Positions 37,755 to 47,488 of a DNA stretch of 64,000 nt are shown piece by piece. Source of the stretch: Chroococcidiopsis sp. TS-821 (GTDB lineage Bacteria > Cyanobacteriota > Cyanobacteriia > Cyanobacteriales > Chroococcidiopsidaceae). The stretch spans positions 1 to 64,000 of the forward strand of contig NZ_MVDI01000014.1 in the NCBI RefSeq assembly GCF_002939305.1, given 5' to 3'. Every line of letters begins with the position of its first letter. Within the stretch, counting starts at the first letter, position 1. Both the position numbers and the translations under genes were made by a program. The notes below the pieces were generated by a model, which was given only the letters and a program-made list of their open reading frames with translations, made no database searches and was not told the origin of the DNA.

Positions 37755-39368
37755 TTAATTGGATAGTTGAGCCTCGTCAATTTGCACTCTCCAAAGTTGA
37801 CCTGGAGCATGAAGGAGTTCTAACTTATATTCAGGGTCGTTTTGTAATCTGGCTTGCAATTCTGCATCAGGTCTAAACAAGAAAATTTCACGAAATCGTT
37901 TAACATCCTCAGGAATTTCAGTTTCACTCACCAGTAGTACACTGACGTTGGGCTCAAGTTCATAGCTTAGCGAAGTAATACGACTTACTCGCCTTTGACT
38001 ACTGATCGCAAGTGGCTGATTTGCTTGATTAATAATATTGGCAATCTCAGGGTTGTAATAACTACTATATTTATTCCACCAAGTTTCAGCTTGCGCACTC
38101 ACAATACAAGAGATAGTTCCACTTGCTAGTGCGATCGCCAAAATAATTTGCCATACTTTCTGCTGCGAATATTTCAAAGACGCTGTTAAACGGTTAGCAA
38201 ATAAATAAGCAACAGCTATTTGTATAGCAACATAACCAGGTAATAAATATCTAGCAATACTAGAGCGTTGTCCGCCAGAAATTAAATCTGGTAATACTAA
38301 GCTTATAGTAGGAATGATTAAAAGTGTAACAACGAATAACCAACTTGATATGGATGTACGACTACATAAAATATAAAATGCGTATACAACTAGCGCTATA
38401 AATAAAGGAATTACATATAGCAAAACATCATTAGCATTAAATTGAATATCATTACCTGCTTCAACGTCAAAGAACTGAGCGTTATTATAAGCAACTTGCA
38501 TATCAAAAAATAAAGCAGTGAAATTTAATAACCATCTTTGGATTAAAGCCTCAAAACTAATTGCCCGCGCTGTCCATTCTCCAATGCTACTGGCATTAAT
38601 AAAATATAGAATTATCCAGGGAATTAACGTTGCGATCGCAACTAATGAAGCAATAAGATAAGCAAGAAAATTCTTAGTTACGCGAAATTGCTCTAGAAGT
38701 AATAAGTAAACACCATGCGCGAAAGAAACTAAAATAAATAAAAGATGGGAATATAAACCCAAAACAACGGTTAAAGCATACATTCCCCAGCTTAACTTTG
38801 TCTTTTGACGAATAGCGCGTAAGAAAGCAATACTAGCTAGTAAGGTAGTTACAGTTAGTAAACTATACTGTCTTGCTTCTTGGGCATATAGTACGTGTAT
38901 TGGAGAAACTGCGACTAAAGCCATCGCAATCCACCCCACAAGTGGCGCAGCAAATAACTCTAAACATAACCAGTAAACGCAGGGAAAGACGAATAAACTA
39001 ATAACAGCCGCGACACCACGAGTGACAGTAACGGAACTTCCAAAAATTTGCATTGCCAAACGGGCGATCGCATAATAGGCGGGTGTGTGTTCAGCATTCG
39101 CAGCTAAAGCATTAATCGTATCGAACCAATTTCTTTCTGGCGATAAGCGTTGGAAAACTTGTAAATCTTGAATATTAATAATGCGATCGCTAGGTACTTC
39201 ATCGACAAATTCTGTTTTCTTGTAGCCAACAACGCGTACTGAAGTATGCACCTCATCAATCCAGTACACTTTTTTATCGAGATTGACGAATCTAAAGAAT
39301 ATACCTAGTGATATGACAGCAATTAAGAAGAAATAAAGGTAGGAAAATTTATATCTATAATGAGTCAT
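37755..39368 (-). CDS. GT-C type membrane glycosyltransferase (family 39-like)
   Basis: A 537-residue polytopic membrane protein. The first periplasmic loop has the acidic motif VYWIDEVHTSVRVVGY and the helix-loop HVLYAQEARQYSLLTV is the family 39/83-type signature. About ten helices are followed by a 110-residue soluble tail. Related in plan to the protein encoded at 21643-23190 but with a larger first loop (QDLQVFQRLSPERNW). It overlaps the upstream membrane protein gene by four bases (ATGA), so the two are coupled. Donor is likely a polyprenyl-phosphate sugar; acceptor unknown. Confidence 0.75.
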   Translation of the reverse strand: MTHYRYKFSYLYFFLIAVISLGIFFRFVNLDKKVYWIDEVHTSVRVVGYKKTEFVDEVPSDRIINIQDLQVFQRLSPERNWFDTINALAANAEHTPAYYAIARLAMQIFGSSVTVTRGVAAVISLFVFPCVYWLCLELFAAPLVGWIAMALVAVSPIHVLYAQEARQYSLLTVTTLLASIAFLRAIRQKTKLSWGMYALTVVLGLYSHLLFILVSFAHGVYLLLLEQFRVTKNFLAYLIASLVAIATLIPWIILYFINASSIGEWTARAISFEALIQRWLLNFTALFFDMQVAYNNAQFFDVEAGNDIQFNANDVLLYVIPLFIALVVYAFYILCSRTSISSWLFVVTLLIIPTISLVLPDLISGGQRSSIARYLLPGYVAIQIAVAYLFANRLTASLKYSQQKVWQIILAIALASGTISCIVSAQAETWWNKYSSYYNPEIANIINQANQPLAISSQRRVSRITSLSYELEPNVSVLLVSETEIPEDVKRFREIFLFRPDAELQARLQNDPEYKLELLHAPGQLWRVQIDEAQLSN

Positions 39369-41083
39369 TCAGATTTTGTTTGAATACATTGTGCTTGTAA
39401 AACAATAAAGTTATCGACTTCAAAAACAGTACATTGAGTGGTGACTTTACTTAAAGCTGGGGCTTGCTGATGGAGTCCTTGAATTATATTTGTAGTAAGT
39501 GGTTGAAATTGTCGAATCCAGCGATCGCTTGTCACATACTCTGGAGTAAAAGCGTTTTTTTCTAGTAACCAAAAATTAATATTGTATTTTTGAATGAATT
39601 GCTGTACATCAGTTAAATCTTGACTATACTGTGCCTGAATGAGATCGAGCGTGCGCTGACGAAATTGATGATAGTATCCCCAATGATAAGGAATAGCATA
39701 TTCACTACCGACGAGAATAGACCGTTGAGCAAAAGTAGGCAAATTATTAGCCTCATTTGCTAGCGAAGCAATGAGAATATTTGTGGGTTGTTGTTGAAAA
39801 AACTGATATAAAATAGGGTTGTTTCCAACAATATAACCTGTCCATAAAAACTGATGTAATGTAGCTGGATAAAATATCAATATTAAAGCAATTATCAGCG
39901 CGCAGGTACGTTTTATATAGTCAAATATTCCTGGATAAAACTTGTGCGATCGCCGTAATAGAGTATCAAGTAACAAAGTTAAAGCAATAGCAGCAGCGGT
40001 TGTCAAGACGATCCGCAAACTATGTTGCGTATAGCGGCTAGGAAGATGAAGTTTAAATATCAGCGCATGGGCAATGAAAAACATGACCAAAGATGCAACT
40101 ATCATCTGTGGTAAAAGAATAATGTTACTGCGGATCTTAGTTGTCAAAGGAAACAGCGATGGATAGCACAACATCATTGGTAGCAATAGCCCAGCGTACA
40201 CTAGTGGTGGCATTAACGCCGAAGTCAACCGAATCCCGCTGCGACTCTCATTAAACCAAAACTCCCAAGCATCGTTGATAAAAAAGCTGCTTCTTCCTCC
40301 TGGTAAGAATTCAGGTAAAGTTCTTGCAGTTGATGCAGCGATCGTCGGTGCAAATTCACTTAAAGAAAGTGCATAGGGTAAGAGAACGAGAATTGCGACT
40401 CCAATTCCGGCAATACCGATGTAGTTTTGACGATTTAGGGATAGTCGTAATCGCCATTGTCGCCAATGACAAATCTGAAAAAGCAAAATGAGAATACACA
40501 CAAAAATTAACGAAGGATAAAATAATCCTAAAAGGGCGATCGCAACTAAACAAGGTATCAAAGAACGTCGTAAAAAGTAATAAAAAAATGCTAAAAATAA
40601 GGGATAAATAAAAGCTTTTGGTGTAGCGGAAATTAAGCCATCTTGCATCCACAAATTTTGATTAAGAAGAATTGCCCCAATAAACCCAGTTAGAGGTATG
40701 GGTAATATTTGCAAACAAACACCAAAGCTGTAACTTGTTGTAAGTAATCCTAAGATTAGTGGTAAAATTTTACTTAACCACAGCGGGTCAATTCCTACAA
40801 TAGTAAAGCTGCGATAAAAGATCGCGTATCCCGATGGTGCAACTGATTGAAAGTAGTCAGCAATCAAATCATTTGGAAACAAGTCAGGGTTTAAAAACCG
40901 ACGCATCCAAAAAACGTGTTGTCGCGCGTCATCTTGTACCACATACTCACTGCTAAAAGCTTGCTGAAGCGCTAGAATGCCATAAATAGCAGCAAAAACG
41001 AGACTCAGACCAAACCAGAATTTCATCTGAATGCTAGGTTTAGAGTTCTGCGGGAAGAGAAGCTTATGCAGTTGCGTTAGCAT
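39365..41083 (-). CDS. Large conserved membrane protein, paralogue of the one at 23360-25087
   Basis: About 572 residues from the ATG at 41083; a GTG at 41107 would add eight. The ATG start matches the paralogue better. It shares long blocks with the product of 23360-25087: YVVQDDARQHVFWMRRFL, LFPNDLIADYFQSVAP, VAIALLGLFYPSLIFV, a late RYTQHSLRIVLTTAAAIALT and the soluble YNINFWLLEKNAF. Function unknown; about twelve membrane helices and an acidic first loop suggest a GT-C-like enzyme. Paired with the GT-C gene at 37755 as its paralogue is paired with 21643, but in the opposite order. Confidence 0.7.
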   Translation of the reverse strand: MLTQLHKLLFPQNSKPSIQMKFWFGLSLVFAAIYGILALQQAFSSEYVVQDDARQHVFWMRRFLNPDLFPNDLIADYFQSVAPSGYAIFYRSFTIVGIDPLWLSKILPLILGLLTTSYSFGVCLQILPIPLTGFIGAILLNQNLWMQDGLISATPKAFIYPLFLAFFYYFLRRSLIPCLVAIALLGLFYPSLIFVCILILLFQICHWRQWRLRLSLNRQNYIGIAGIGVAILVLLPYALSLSEFAPTIAASTARTLPEFLPGGRSSFFINDAWEFWFNESRSGIRLTSALMPPLVYAGLLLPMMLCYPSLFPLTTKIRSNIILLPQMIVASLVMFFIAHALIFKLHLPSRYTQHSLRIVLTTAAAIALTLLLDTLLRRSHKFYPGIFDYIKRTCALIIALILIFYPATLHQFLWTGYIVGNNPILYQFFQQQPTNILIASLANEANNLPTFAQRSILVGSEYAIPYHWGYYHQFRQRTLDLIQAQYSQDLTDVQQFIQKYNINFWLLEKNAFTPEYVTSDRWIRQFQPLTTNIIQGLHQQAPALSKVTTQCTVFEVDNFIVLQAQCIQTKSE

Positions 41084-41225
41084 AACCGCGATCGCTGATA
41101 AATACACATTGGTATTAGTTAGAGTTGAAAGTACAGCGATTGTCTATGAGAATTCTCCTTTCGTCAATAGGAAGAATTTTTGTAACAACTCGGCGTCAAA
41201 ACTCGCGGTTTCGCATTCAACAACA

Positions 41226-41573
41226 ATGTTTAGAAAAATTATCTGGTTTAGTCTGGTGGCGATCGCCGTTGTCTTTGTGTGGGGCAATTTACTTGCCCAT
41301 CCTGCTGCATCACAAGTACAATCACGTATTAACGCACTAGAAGTCGATCTTCGCGGCGTGCAATCGCGACTTAACCGCATTGAAGCCCAACTTAATCAAT
41401 CGCGCAGCATACAATCACCGCGAACACCAATAAATATACCAACACCCCCAGGACCGAGGGCGCAATCAAACCAAGAAGAAATGTTTGATAGATTAGCAAC
41501 GCTCGTAATTGAGATTAAGCAACAAGTTAACAACTTAGAAAAGCGAGTTTCTACTTTAGAAAAACGTTTATAG
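41226..41573 (+). CDS. Small exported coiled-coil protein (115 aa)
   Basis: The ATG at 41226 gives a short charged start, a hydrophobic helix (IIWFSLVAIAVVFVWGNLLA) and then AASQVQ, consistent with a signal peptide or membrane anchor. Two heptad-patterned helices follow, RINALEVDLRGVQSRLNRIEAQL and LVIEIKQQVNNLEKRVSTLEKRL, joined by a proline-rich linker. This plan suits a small trimeric or dimeric coiled coil at the envelope. I know no named family. It is divergent from the membrane protein gene at 41083 and converges on the next gene. Confidence 0.6.
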   Translation: MFRKIIWFSLVAIAVVFVWGNLLAHPAASQVQSRINALEVDLRGVQSRLNRIEAQLNQSRSIQSPRTPINIPTPPGPRAQSNQEEMFDRLATLVIEIKQQVNNLEKRVSTLEKRL

Positions 41574-41596
41574 GTAAAAATCTCAAAGTTTGCTAT

Positions 41597-42076
41597 TTAA
41601 GACTCTTGCGATTTTAAAGCTCGATCGAGTATATTACGCGCTTCTTCGGCTTTGGACCTTGCTTCTTGATAACGCAAATTGACTTGCGCAAAGTTTTTTA
41701 ATACTTTGAAGCCTTCTTTGATCCGAGTAATTTCCTCTTCGCTGACAGACTTATCTGTAAACAGTACATCAATTGCAGCACGCACTACCATTGCTTCTTC
41801 GCGCGATTCTTGCACTTTGAGTTTAAGCGTAGCAAGATTACTCAAAACTTGTACTGCTTGCGTCACCGCATCTTCATCACTCGCAGTATCTGTCGCTGCT
41901 TCTTTTACCTCAATTAATTGTTGAGAACTAAAACCTTCGGCAAGATCAGTAGGTAACTTACCTTCATCCATAAGTTCCATTAGCTGATCCATTGCTTTGT
42001 CCCGCGCTTTCGCCGAATCTTTACCAGGAACATTCAGGATAATTTCTGGGCTTTGCGGCAAAGTGTACTTAACCAT
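41597..42076 (-). CDS. Conserved cyanobacterial-type helical protein of unknown function (159 aa)
   Basis: Starts MVKYTLPQSPEIILNVPGKD at the ATG at 42076 (a TTG at 42091 would add five residues). The first 55 residues look like a small alpha/beta unit with a helical KARDKAMDQLMELMDEG stretch. The remainder is strongly helical and charged (LSNLATLKLKVQESREEAM, FAQVNLRYQEARSKAEEARNIL). No signal peptide, cysteines or membrane segment. I do not recognise a function. The regular composition and clean start support a real gene. Confidence 0.6.
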   Translation of the reverse strand: MVKYTLPQSPEIILNVPGKDSAKARDKAMDQLMELMDEGKLPTDLAEGFSSQQLIEVKEAATDTASDEDAVTQAVQVLSNLATLKLKVQESREEAMVVRAAIDVLFTDKSVSEEEITRIKEGFKVLKNFAQVNLRYQEARSKAEEARNILDRALKSQES

Positions 42077-42498
42077 AAGTTGTCTGTTCAATATTATTTA
42101 GTGCTGCTGAGTTTAATTGTGACTGAAAAAGGTAGAGGGTAGAAGGTAGAGGGCAGAGGGTAGAAGGTGATTTCTTTCTATCTTCATAGATCCAAGTTCC
42201 TAAATTTATTACTCAACAGAGAGATAAGGTTTTTTGAGGAACTTAGTGTGAGAAAAGCAATCGCTGTTAAAACTCCTAAATTTGCGTGCAGGGATACATA
42301 GGTCTGTTTTTCCCCTTCTGTATCTTTCCTTGTATCTTCGTAAACAACTGTTCTTGTTCTAGCAAGCTGGGAAACACATTGTAACGTAGGCAATTTGTGG
42401 TGCGATCGCAACTTGCCATTTATCAAACAGTTCAACTGTCAGAGGGCAGAACTTTATACTGATAAATAGGAAGCTGATTTTTTTGACTGAGGAATATC
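42077..42498. other. Gene-free stretch with STRR array
   Basis: About 420 bases between the helical protein gene and the wHTH-membrane protein gene. It holds the heptad array at 42131-42165. An 83-codon frame on the minus strand at 42184-42435 has poor composition and no recognisable domain, so I do not call it a gene. The promoter of the gene at 42499 must lie in the right half. Confidence 0.5.
42131..42165. repeat. STRR heptanucleotide array, five copies of GGTAGAG-type unit
   Basis: Five consecutive seven-base units: GGTAGAG, GGTAGAA, GGTAGAG, GGCAGAG, GGTAGAA, then a partial GGTGA. It is the longest such array in the window. Copy number may differ between strains. Confidence 0.8.
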
Positions 42499-43827
42499 AT
42501 GGCTCCAAATCCCACAATTATGCAAGCTGTGGAGCAACTAGGCTACCGCGTTACGGTTGGAGACGTTGCTACGCAATCAGGATTAAACGTCAGCTTGGCA
42601 CAGCAGGGATTATTAACGCTTGCTTCCGAAGCTGGTGGACATATGCAAGTCGCTGAATCAGGTGAAATTGTCTATCAGTTTCCCAAAAATTTCCGTACAG
42701 TTCTGCGAAATAAGTTTTGGAGATTACGGCTACAAGCATGGTGGCAAAGGGTTTGGCGTGTTTTATTTTATTTGATTCGGATTTCTTTCGGTATTGTTTT
42801 GATATTGTCAATCGCGATCATTTTTCTGAGCATTTTTATTATTATCAGTATGATAAACCGCGATAGCGACGATCGCGGCAATCGTTCGGGTGGTGGTATG
42901 GTGTACATACCCCGCTTTTGGATTAGTCCTAGTTGGTATTGGTTTTTTTACCCTGATTACACTACGCGTTACCAACAAAGACGCCATGAAAAGAACGAAC
43001 TTAATTTTTTAGAAGCGATCTTCTCGTTTTTATTCGGTGATGGCAATCCTAACGCTAACTTAGAGGAACAGCGCTGGCAATCGATTGCAACTGTCATTCG
43101 GAATAACTCTGGTGCAGTTGTTGCCGAACAAATTGCGCCATATCTTGACGATATCGGTTCAGGGTACGCACAAGAGTACGAAGATTATATGTTACCTGTA
43201 CTCACGCGCTTTAATGGACAACCGGCGGTTAGTCCCCAAGGACAGCTAGTGTATCATTTTCCCGAATTACAAGCGAGTGCAGCGCAACGGCGATCGCGTG
43301 GGGTTGCGCCGTATTTACAAGAGTCACTCTGGCGCTTTAGTGCCGCAAGTTCAGGACAAATTGCGTTAGCCGCAGGGTTAGGATTGTTAAACTTTGTCGG
43401 TGCGGTATTTTTAGGATACTTGTTAGCCGACGGCGCGATCGCAGCCGAATTGGGAGGGATAGTCGCGTTTGCCCAGGGAATTTATTGGCTACTTCTCGGA
43501 TACGGTACTGCCTTTTTAGCCGTTCCTCTCGCGCGCTATTTCTGGATCAAAGCGCGGAATCAACGAATTAGCGATCGCAATCGCCAGCGACAACTGCGAG
43601 CCGGAACTTTAGCCAATCCTGATGCGACTTTACAACAAAAAATGGCTTACGCTAAGCAATTTAGTGCAAATACAGTGATTACTCAGGAAGATTTAATCTA
43701 CAGTACTGAAACAGATCTGCTAGAACAAGAAGTAGAACGCTCCGACAAAATAGATGCTCAATGGCAACGCCGATTGTCACAGTCGCATGGCGATCGAGAA
43801 TCGGTGGATAATACAGGAGGAACTTGA
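42499..43827 (+). CDS. Conserved membrane protein with two winged-helix-like units
   Basis: Function unknown; 442 residues. Residues 1-75 look like a winged helix (VTVGDVATQSGLNVSLAQQGLLTLAS) ending in EIVYQFPKNF. A membrane helix follows near 95-120 (ISFGIVLILSIAIIFLSIFIII). A second unit at about 195-260 ends in a near-identical QLVYHFPELQ, so the domain is duplicated. Two more membrane helices lie at 295-350, then a charged tail. A GAGGA lies about eight bases before the ATG. I believe relatives are widespread in cyanobacteria, but I cannot name one. A membrane-bound regulator or assembly factor is possible. Confidence 0.65.
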   Translation: MAPNPTIMQAVEQLGYRVTVGDVATQSGLNVSLAQQGLLTLASEAGGHMQVAESGEIVYQFPKNFRTVLRNKFWRLRLQAWWQRVWRVLFYLIRISFGIVLILSIAIIFLSIFIIISMINRDSDDRGNRSGGGMVYIPRFWISPSWYWFFYPDYTTRYQQRRHEKNELNFLEAIFSFLFGDGNPNANLEEQRWQSIATVIRNNSGAVVAEQIAPYLDDIGSGYAQEYEDYMLPVLTRFNGQPAVSPQGQLVYHFPELQASAAQRRSRGVAPYLQESLWRFSAASSGQIALAAGLGLLNFVGAVFLGYLLADGAIAAELGGIVAFAQGIYWLLLGYGTAFLAVPLARYFWIKARNQRISDRNRQRQLRAGTLANPDATLQQKMAYAKQFSANTVITQEDLIYSTETDLLEQEVERSDKIDAQWQRRLSQSHGDRESVDNTGGT

Positions 43828-43910
43828 TGGTAAATCTGTCTGCTGTTAGTAAGTGGATAAAAGTAAATGTCACCAAAAGATTGGTAACCGGTAATTCTCA
43901 AATAGGATCG

Positions 43911-43931
43911 ATTACCCATTACCAATTACCT
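43911..43931. repeat. Heptanucleotide repeat, three ATTACCN copies
   Basis: ATTACCC, ATTACCA and ATTACCT follow one another in the space before the BY-kinase gene. It is the same heptad family as at 7997-8014. The remaining bases of 43828-44078 show no gene. Confidence 0.7.
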
Positions 43932-44078
43932 CTTGCCCAAAAAGTATGATATTTAGTGATATCCACCTATTTAATACATTTTTGCTAAATCCTGTAGTTC
44001 AATCAAACAAGATATTGCGGTAGGATCTACTAAGAAAAATTTCCTACATTCATCGGAAAACCTTTTTACAAATGAATT

Positions 44079-46265
44079 ATGGAATCTAGGGAATCTACTG
44101 GAGGGTTCCAACGATACTGGCGCATCCTCAAGCGTCGATGGCTACCTTCCTCAGTTGCATTTGGATCAGTTCTTTCGCTATTTATGCTGGGCTTGATACT
44201 CCAAAAGCCCCAATATATTGCGGAAGGAAAACTGTTGTTTAGAAGAGGAAATGCAACATCTTCGATTACTGGCGTAGAAACAAACGTTGGACAATTAGAT
44301 CCTTTGCAACAGCAAAATAATCCACTCGATACAGAGGCAGAAATTATTCGTTCGGTACAAGTTGCTGAAAAAGCACTGCAACGATTGGATCTTAGAGATG
44401 CAAGTGGTAATCCCCTGAGACTGAATCAGTTTCTGAATAACCTCAATGTGAGTAACATTCGGGGTACGGATATCTTGCGAATCTCTTACCAAGACCGCAA
44501 TCCAGAAACTGCTGTTGCAGTTGTAAATACTCTAATGGCGGTGTATTTAGAAAATAATTTTTTGAGTAATCGCACAGAAGCTGCAGCCGCGCGCGAGTTT
44601 ATTGAAAATCAAATCCCTAGAGCCAGAGAAACTCTTAATCGAGCTGAATCAGCTTTGCGATCGTTCAAAGAAGAAAACAAAATTGTTGCTGCAGAAGAAG
44701 AACGCCGCGCCGCCGTTGATATTAACACTGAACTGCAAAAACAAATTAACGCGACACAAACGCAACTCGCCGATGCGCAAGCGCAGTCAGCACTTTTACA
44801 AAAAGAGTTGGGCAGAGATTTAACAACTGCAAGCGCAGAGACATCGATTAGCCAGGCTCCTGGAGTACAAGAGCTACTCAAAGAAATTCAACAAGTAGAA
44901 ACGCAAATCGTTACAGATCAAAACCGTTTTCGCGAAGATCATCCTACCCTTGTCGCGCTGCGATCGCGCAAAGCTGATTTAGAGCGTTTATTACAACAGC
45001 GAACGCAACGCGCTGTTAATACTAACCTGCAACAAGCAAGTAACGGACAAATTAGCCCGTACGAGCAAAACTTGACCCAGCAACTAGCAAATTCAGAAGC
45101 AAGACGTTTAGGTTTAAGTAGTCAACTGGCAGCTTTATCTGAATTACAAGCGCAATATACGCAAAAACTCAACAGAGTTCCACAGTTAGAACAAAGGCAA
45201 CGCGAGTTAGAACGCGAGTTAGAAGCAGCGCAGTCAGCATATTCACTACTAACACAAAAACTCCAGGAAAGTCGCCTTGCCGAAAACCAAAACGTCGGCA
45301 ACGCACGGGTAATCGCTACCGCTACAATTCCTGACGAACCTGTTAATTCGCGTCAGCCTTTATTTATCGTTACCGGTTTACTCGTCAGTGGCGCGTTTGC
45401 GATCGCTACAGCTTTGTTACTCGAAGCCAGAGATAAATCGCTGCAAACGGTAGAGCAAGCAAAGCAAGTTTTAGGTTTTACACCTTTAGGGGTGATTCCA
45501 ATTTCTAAAAGCTCGGAAACTTCCTCCATTGCAGGAGAATCAGACACCTATACTCCAGGAATGCTTCAAGCTGCACCGCGTTCTCCAATGAGTGCTGCTT
45601 ATCGCATGTTGCAAGCTAATTTGATGTTTTTAAGTTCTGATAAACAAATTAAAGTTGTTGTCATTACGAGTTCAGTCCCCCAAGAAGGTAAATCCACTGT
45701 CTCTGCAAACTTAGCCGCATCAATGGCGCAGTTAGGACGAAGAGTACTCCTCGTCGATGCTGATATGCTTCGTCCTACGCAGCATCAAATTTGGGAACTG
45801 CCAAATCAGTCAGGTTTAAGTAATTTATTAGTTGGACAAGTAGAGTTTCCTGCGGTTGTCAAGCAAGTTATCGATAATATCCATGTCTTGACTGCCGGAT
45901 CTACACCACCTAACCCAGTAGCTTTACTCGAATCGCAGCGCATGGCCAACTTGGCAACGATGTTTTCTGAAAATTATGATTTTACAATTATTGATACTCC
46001 GGCGTTGAATGTTGATGCGATCGCACCAATTTTAGGTAAGATGGCTGATGGTGTTTTACTTGTTGTCCGTCCTGGAGTTGTTGATTCAGCGAGTGCGACT
46101 TTTGCCAAAGAATTTCTGGCGCAATCTGGACAGCATGTTCTTGGGCAAGTCATCAATGGTGTAATTCCAGAAAACGAACCGCATAGCTATTATTACTTTT
46201 CCCAAGAATACTACGGCAGCGATTCCACGCGACCGAGGGTGTTACAGCAGAGCCACAAAAGATAA
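44079..46265 (+). CDS. EPS co-polymerase / bacterial tyrosine autokinase (Wzc-like)
   Basis: Controls chain length and export of polysaccharide in the Wzy pathway; inner membrane. The 728-residue protein has an N-terminal Wzz domain with a first membrane helix (residues 21-40), a long periplasmic coiled coil (about 170-390), a second membrane helix near 430 (LFIVTGLLVSGAFAIATALLL) and a cytoplasmic kinase. Walker A is SSVPQEGKSTVSANLA (about 530), A' is RVLLVDADMLRP (about 553), and Walker B is FTIIDTPAL. The C terminus has a tyrosine cluster (SYYYFSQEYYG, about 702-712) for autophosphorylation. It marks the left end of the EPS locus, whose other genes mostly lie on the opposite strand. Confidence 0.92.
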   Translation: MESRESTGGFQRYWRILKRRWLPSSVAFGSVLSLFMLGLILQKPQYIAEGKLLFRRGNATSSITGVETNVGQLDPLQQQNNPLDTEAEIIRSVQVAEKALQRLDLRDASGNPLRLNQFLNNLNVSNIRGTDILRISYQDRNPETAVAVVNTLMAVYLENNFLSNRTEAAAAREFIENQIPRARETLNRAESALRSFKEENKIVAAEEERRAAVDINTELQKQINATQTQLADAQAQSALLQKELGRDLTTASAETSISQAPGVQELLKEIQQVETQIVTDQNRFREDHPTLVALRSRKADLERLLQQRTQRAVNTNLQQASNGQISPYEQNLTQQLANSEARRLGLSSQLAALSELQAQYTQKLNRVPQLEQRQRELERELEAAQSAYSLLTQKLQESRLAENQNVGNARVIATATIPDEPVNSRQPLFIVTGLLVSGAFAIATALLLEARDKSLQTVEQAKQVLGFTPLGVIPISKSSETSSIAGESDTYTPGMLQAAPRSPMSAAYRMLQANLMFLSSDKQIKVVVITSSVPQEGKSTVSANLAASMAQLGRRVLLVDADMLRPTQHQIWELPNQSGLSNLLVGQVEFPAVVKQVIDNIHVLTAGSTPPNPVALLESQRMANLATMFSENYDFTIIDTPALNVDAIAPILGKMADGVLLVVRPGVVDSASATFAKEFLAQSGQHVLGQVINGVIPENEPHSYYYFSQEYYGSDSTRPRVLQQSHKR

Positions 46266-46272
46266 GAAGCGA

Positions 46273-47403
46273 TCAGCATTGGTGAAGTGCAGCGATCGCG
46301 TGAATGACTCGCTCCAAGTCTTCAGAAGTTAAATTCGAACCAGATGGCAAACATAAACCACGGTTAAATAAATCTTCGGCGATCGCGCCGCCAACGCACT
46401 CACATCCACTAAATACTGGTTGCAGGTGTAACGGTTTCCATACCGGACGCACTTCGATTTGTTGTTGTGCTAGTGCTACGCGAATTTGCTCGCGATCGAC
46501 TCCAAACGTATCAGCATCAACTGTCAAACAAGTCAACCAGCGGGTCGCACGCCCAAAAGCAGCCTCTGGCATAAATTCAATTCCAGGTAACTTGCCCAAC
46601 GCCTGCTGATAAGTTGCAAAATTACGCCGTCGCGCAGCAACGCGCTCTTCTAAAACGCGCAACTGTCCGCGCCCGATTCCAGCTAAGACATTACTCAAGC
46701 GATAATTGTAACCAATTTCCGAGTGCTGGTAGTGGGGTGCAGGATCTCTCGCTTGTGTTGCTAAAAAACGCGCTTTGGCGACTAAATCAGCGTCTTCAGA
46801 TACTAACATTCCCCCACCAGAAGTTGTAATAATTTTGTTGCCATTAAATGAAAAAATCCCGATTCGCCCAAATGTTCCTGGCGATCGCCCTTTGTACGTC
46901 GCACCTAACGCCTCAGCCGCATCTTCAATCAGCGGAATTTCATACTCATTACACGCATTAACGATCGGAGATAGATCCGCACTTTGTCCGTAAAGATGGA
47001 CAACAACAACAGCTTTAGGTAGTTTTCCCTGATGCGCTTGCTTTGCTAAGGTTTCCCGCAATAAATCGGGATTCATATTCCAGGAAGTGCGATCGCTATC
47101 GATAAATATTGGTTTTGCTCCCAAATAAGTAATTGGGCTTGCTGTTGCAATAAACGTGAGTGTCGAGCAAATGACTTCATCACCTGGTTCAATTCCCACA
47201 AGTCGCAATGCTAAATGCAATGCTGCAGTTCCGGAACTCACCGCCGCCGCATGACTTGCGCCAATCGTTTGGCAGAATTCTTGCTCAAACGCATCAACGT
47301 GCGGGCCCACAGGCGCGATCCAATTCGTCTCAAAAGCTTCTCTGACGAACTCTAGTTCGCGGTCGCCCATATGTGGCGTTGAAAGGAGAATTGGTTTAAT
47401 CAC
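46273..47403 (-). CDS. DegT/DnrJ/EryC1 family sugar aminotransferase
   Basis: PLP-dependent transfer of an amino group from glutamate to a 4-keto (or 3-keto) nucleotide sugar. The 376 residues show ETNWIAPVGPHVDAFE, SSGTAALHLALRL, the LIEDAAEALGATY aspartate and the PLP lysine in FSFNGNKIITTSGGGM (Lys190). The NGNKIITTSGGGM form is typical of the PglE/WecE-like branch that makes 4-amino sugars. In this locus the natural substrate would be the 4-keto-6-deoxy sugar made by the dehydratase at 60990-63774. It converges on the kinase gene seven bases away. Confidence 0.88.
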   Translation of the reverse strand: MIKPILLSTPHMGDRELEFVREAFETNWIAPVGPHVDAFEQEFCQTIGASHAAAVSSGTAALHLALRLVGIEPGDEVICSTLTFIATASPITYLGAKPIFIDSDRTSWNMNPDLLRETLAKQAHQGKLPKAVVVVHLYGQSADLSPIVNACNEYEIPLIEDAAEALGATYKGRSPGTFGRIGIFSFNGNKIITTSGGGMLVSEDADLVAKARFLATQARDPAPHYQHSEIGYNYRLSNVLAGIGRGQLRVLEERVAARRRNFATYQQALGKLPGIEFMPEAAFGRATRWLTCLTVDADTFGVDREQIRVALAQQQIEVRPVWKPLHLQPVFSGCECVGGAIAEDLFNRGLCLPSGSNLTSEDLERVIHAIAALHQC

Positions 47404-47488
47404 GACTTAGCTTGATTTTGACGTACGAGTAGTGGACTAAGTTAAGTTAACAAATTCTGACATTTTGGCTTTCGCAAGCCTAGAATCC

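Noticed and set aside
42184-42435. Minus-strand frame of 83 codons
   Set aside because: No domain and unlikely composition; it lies in a repeat-bearing intergenic region.
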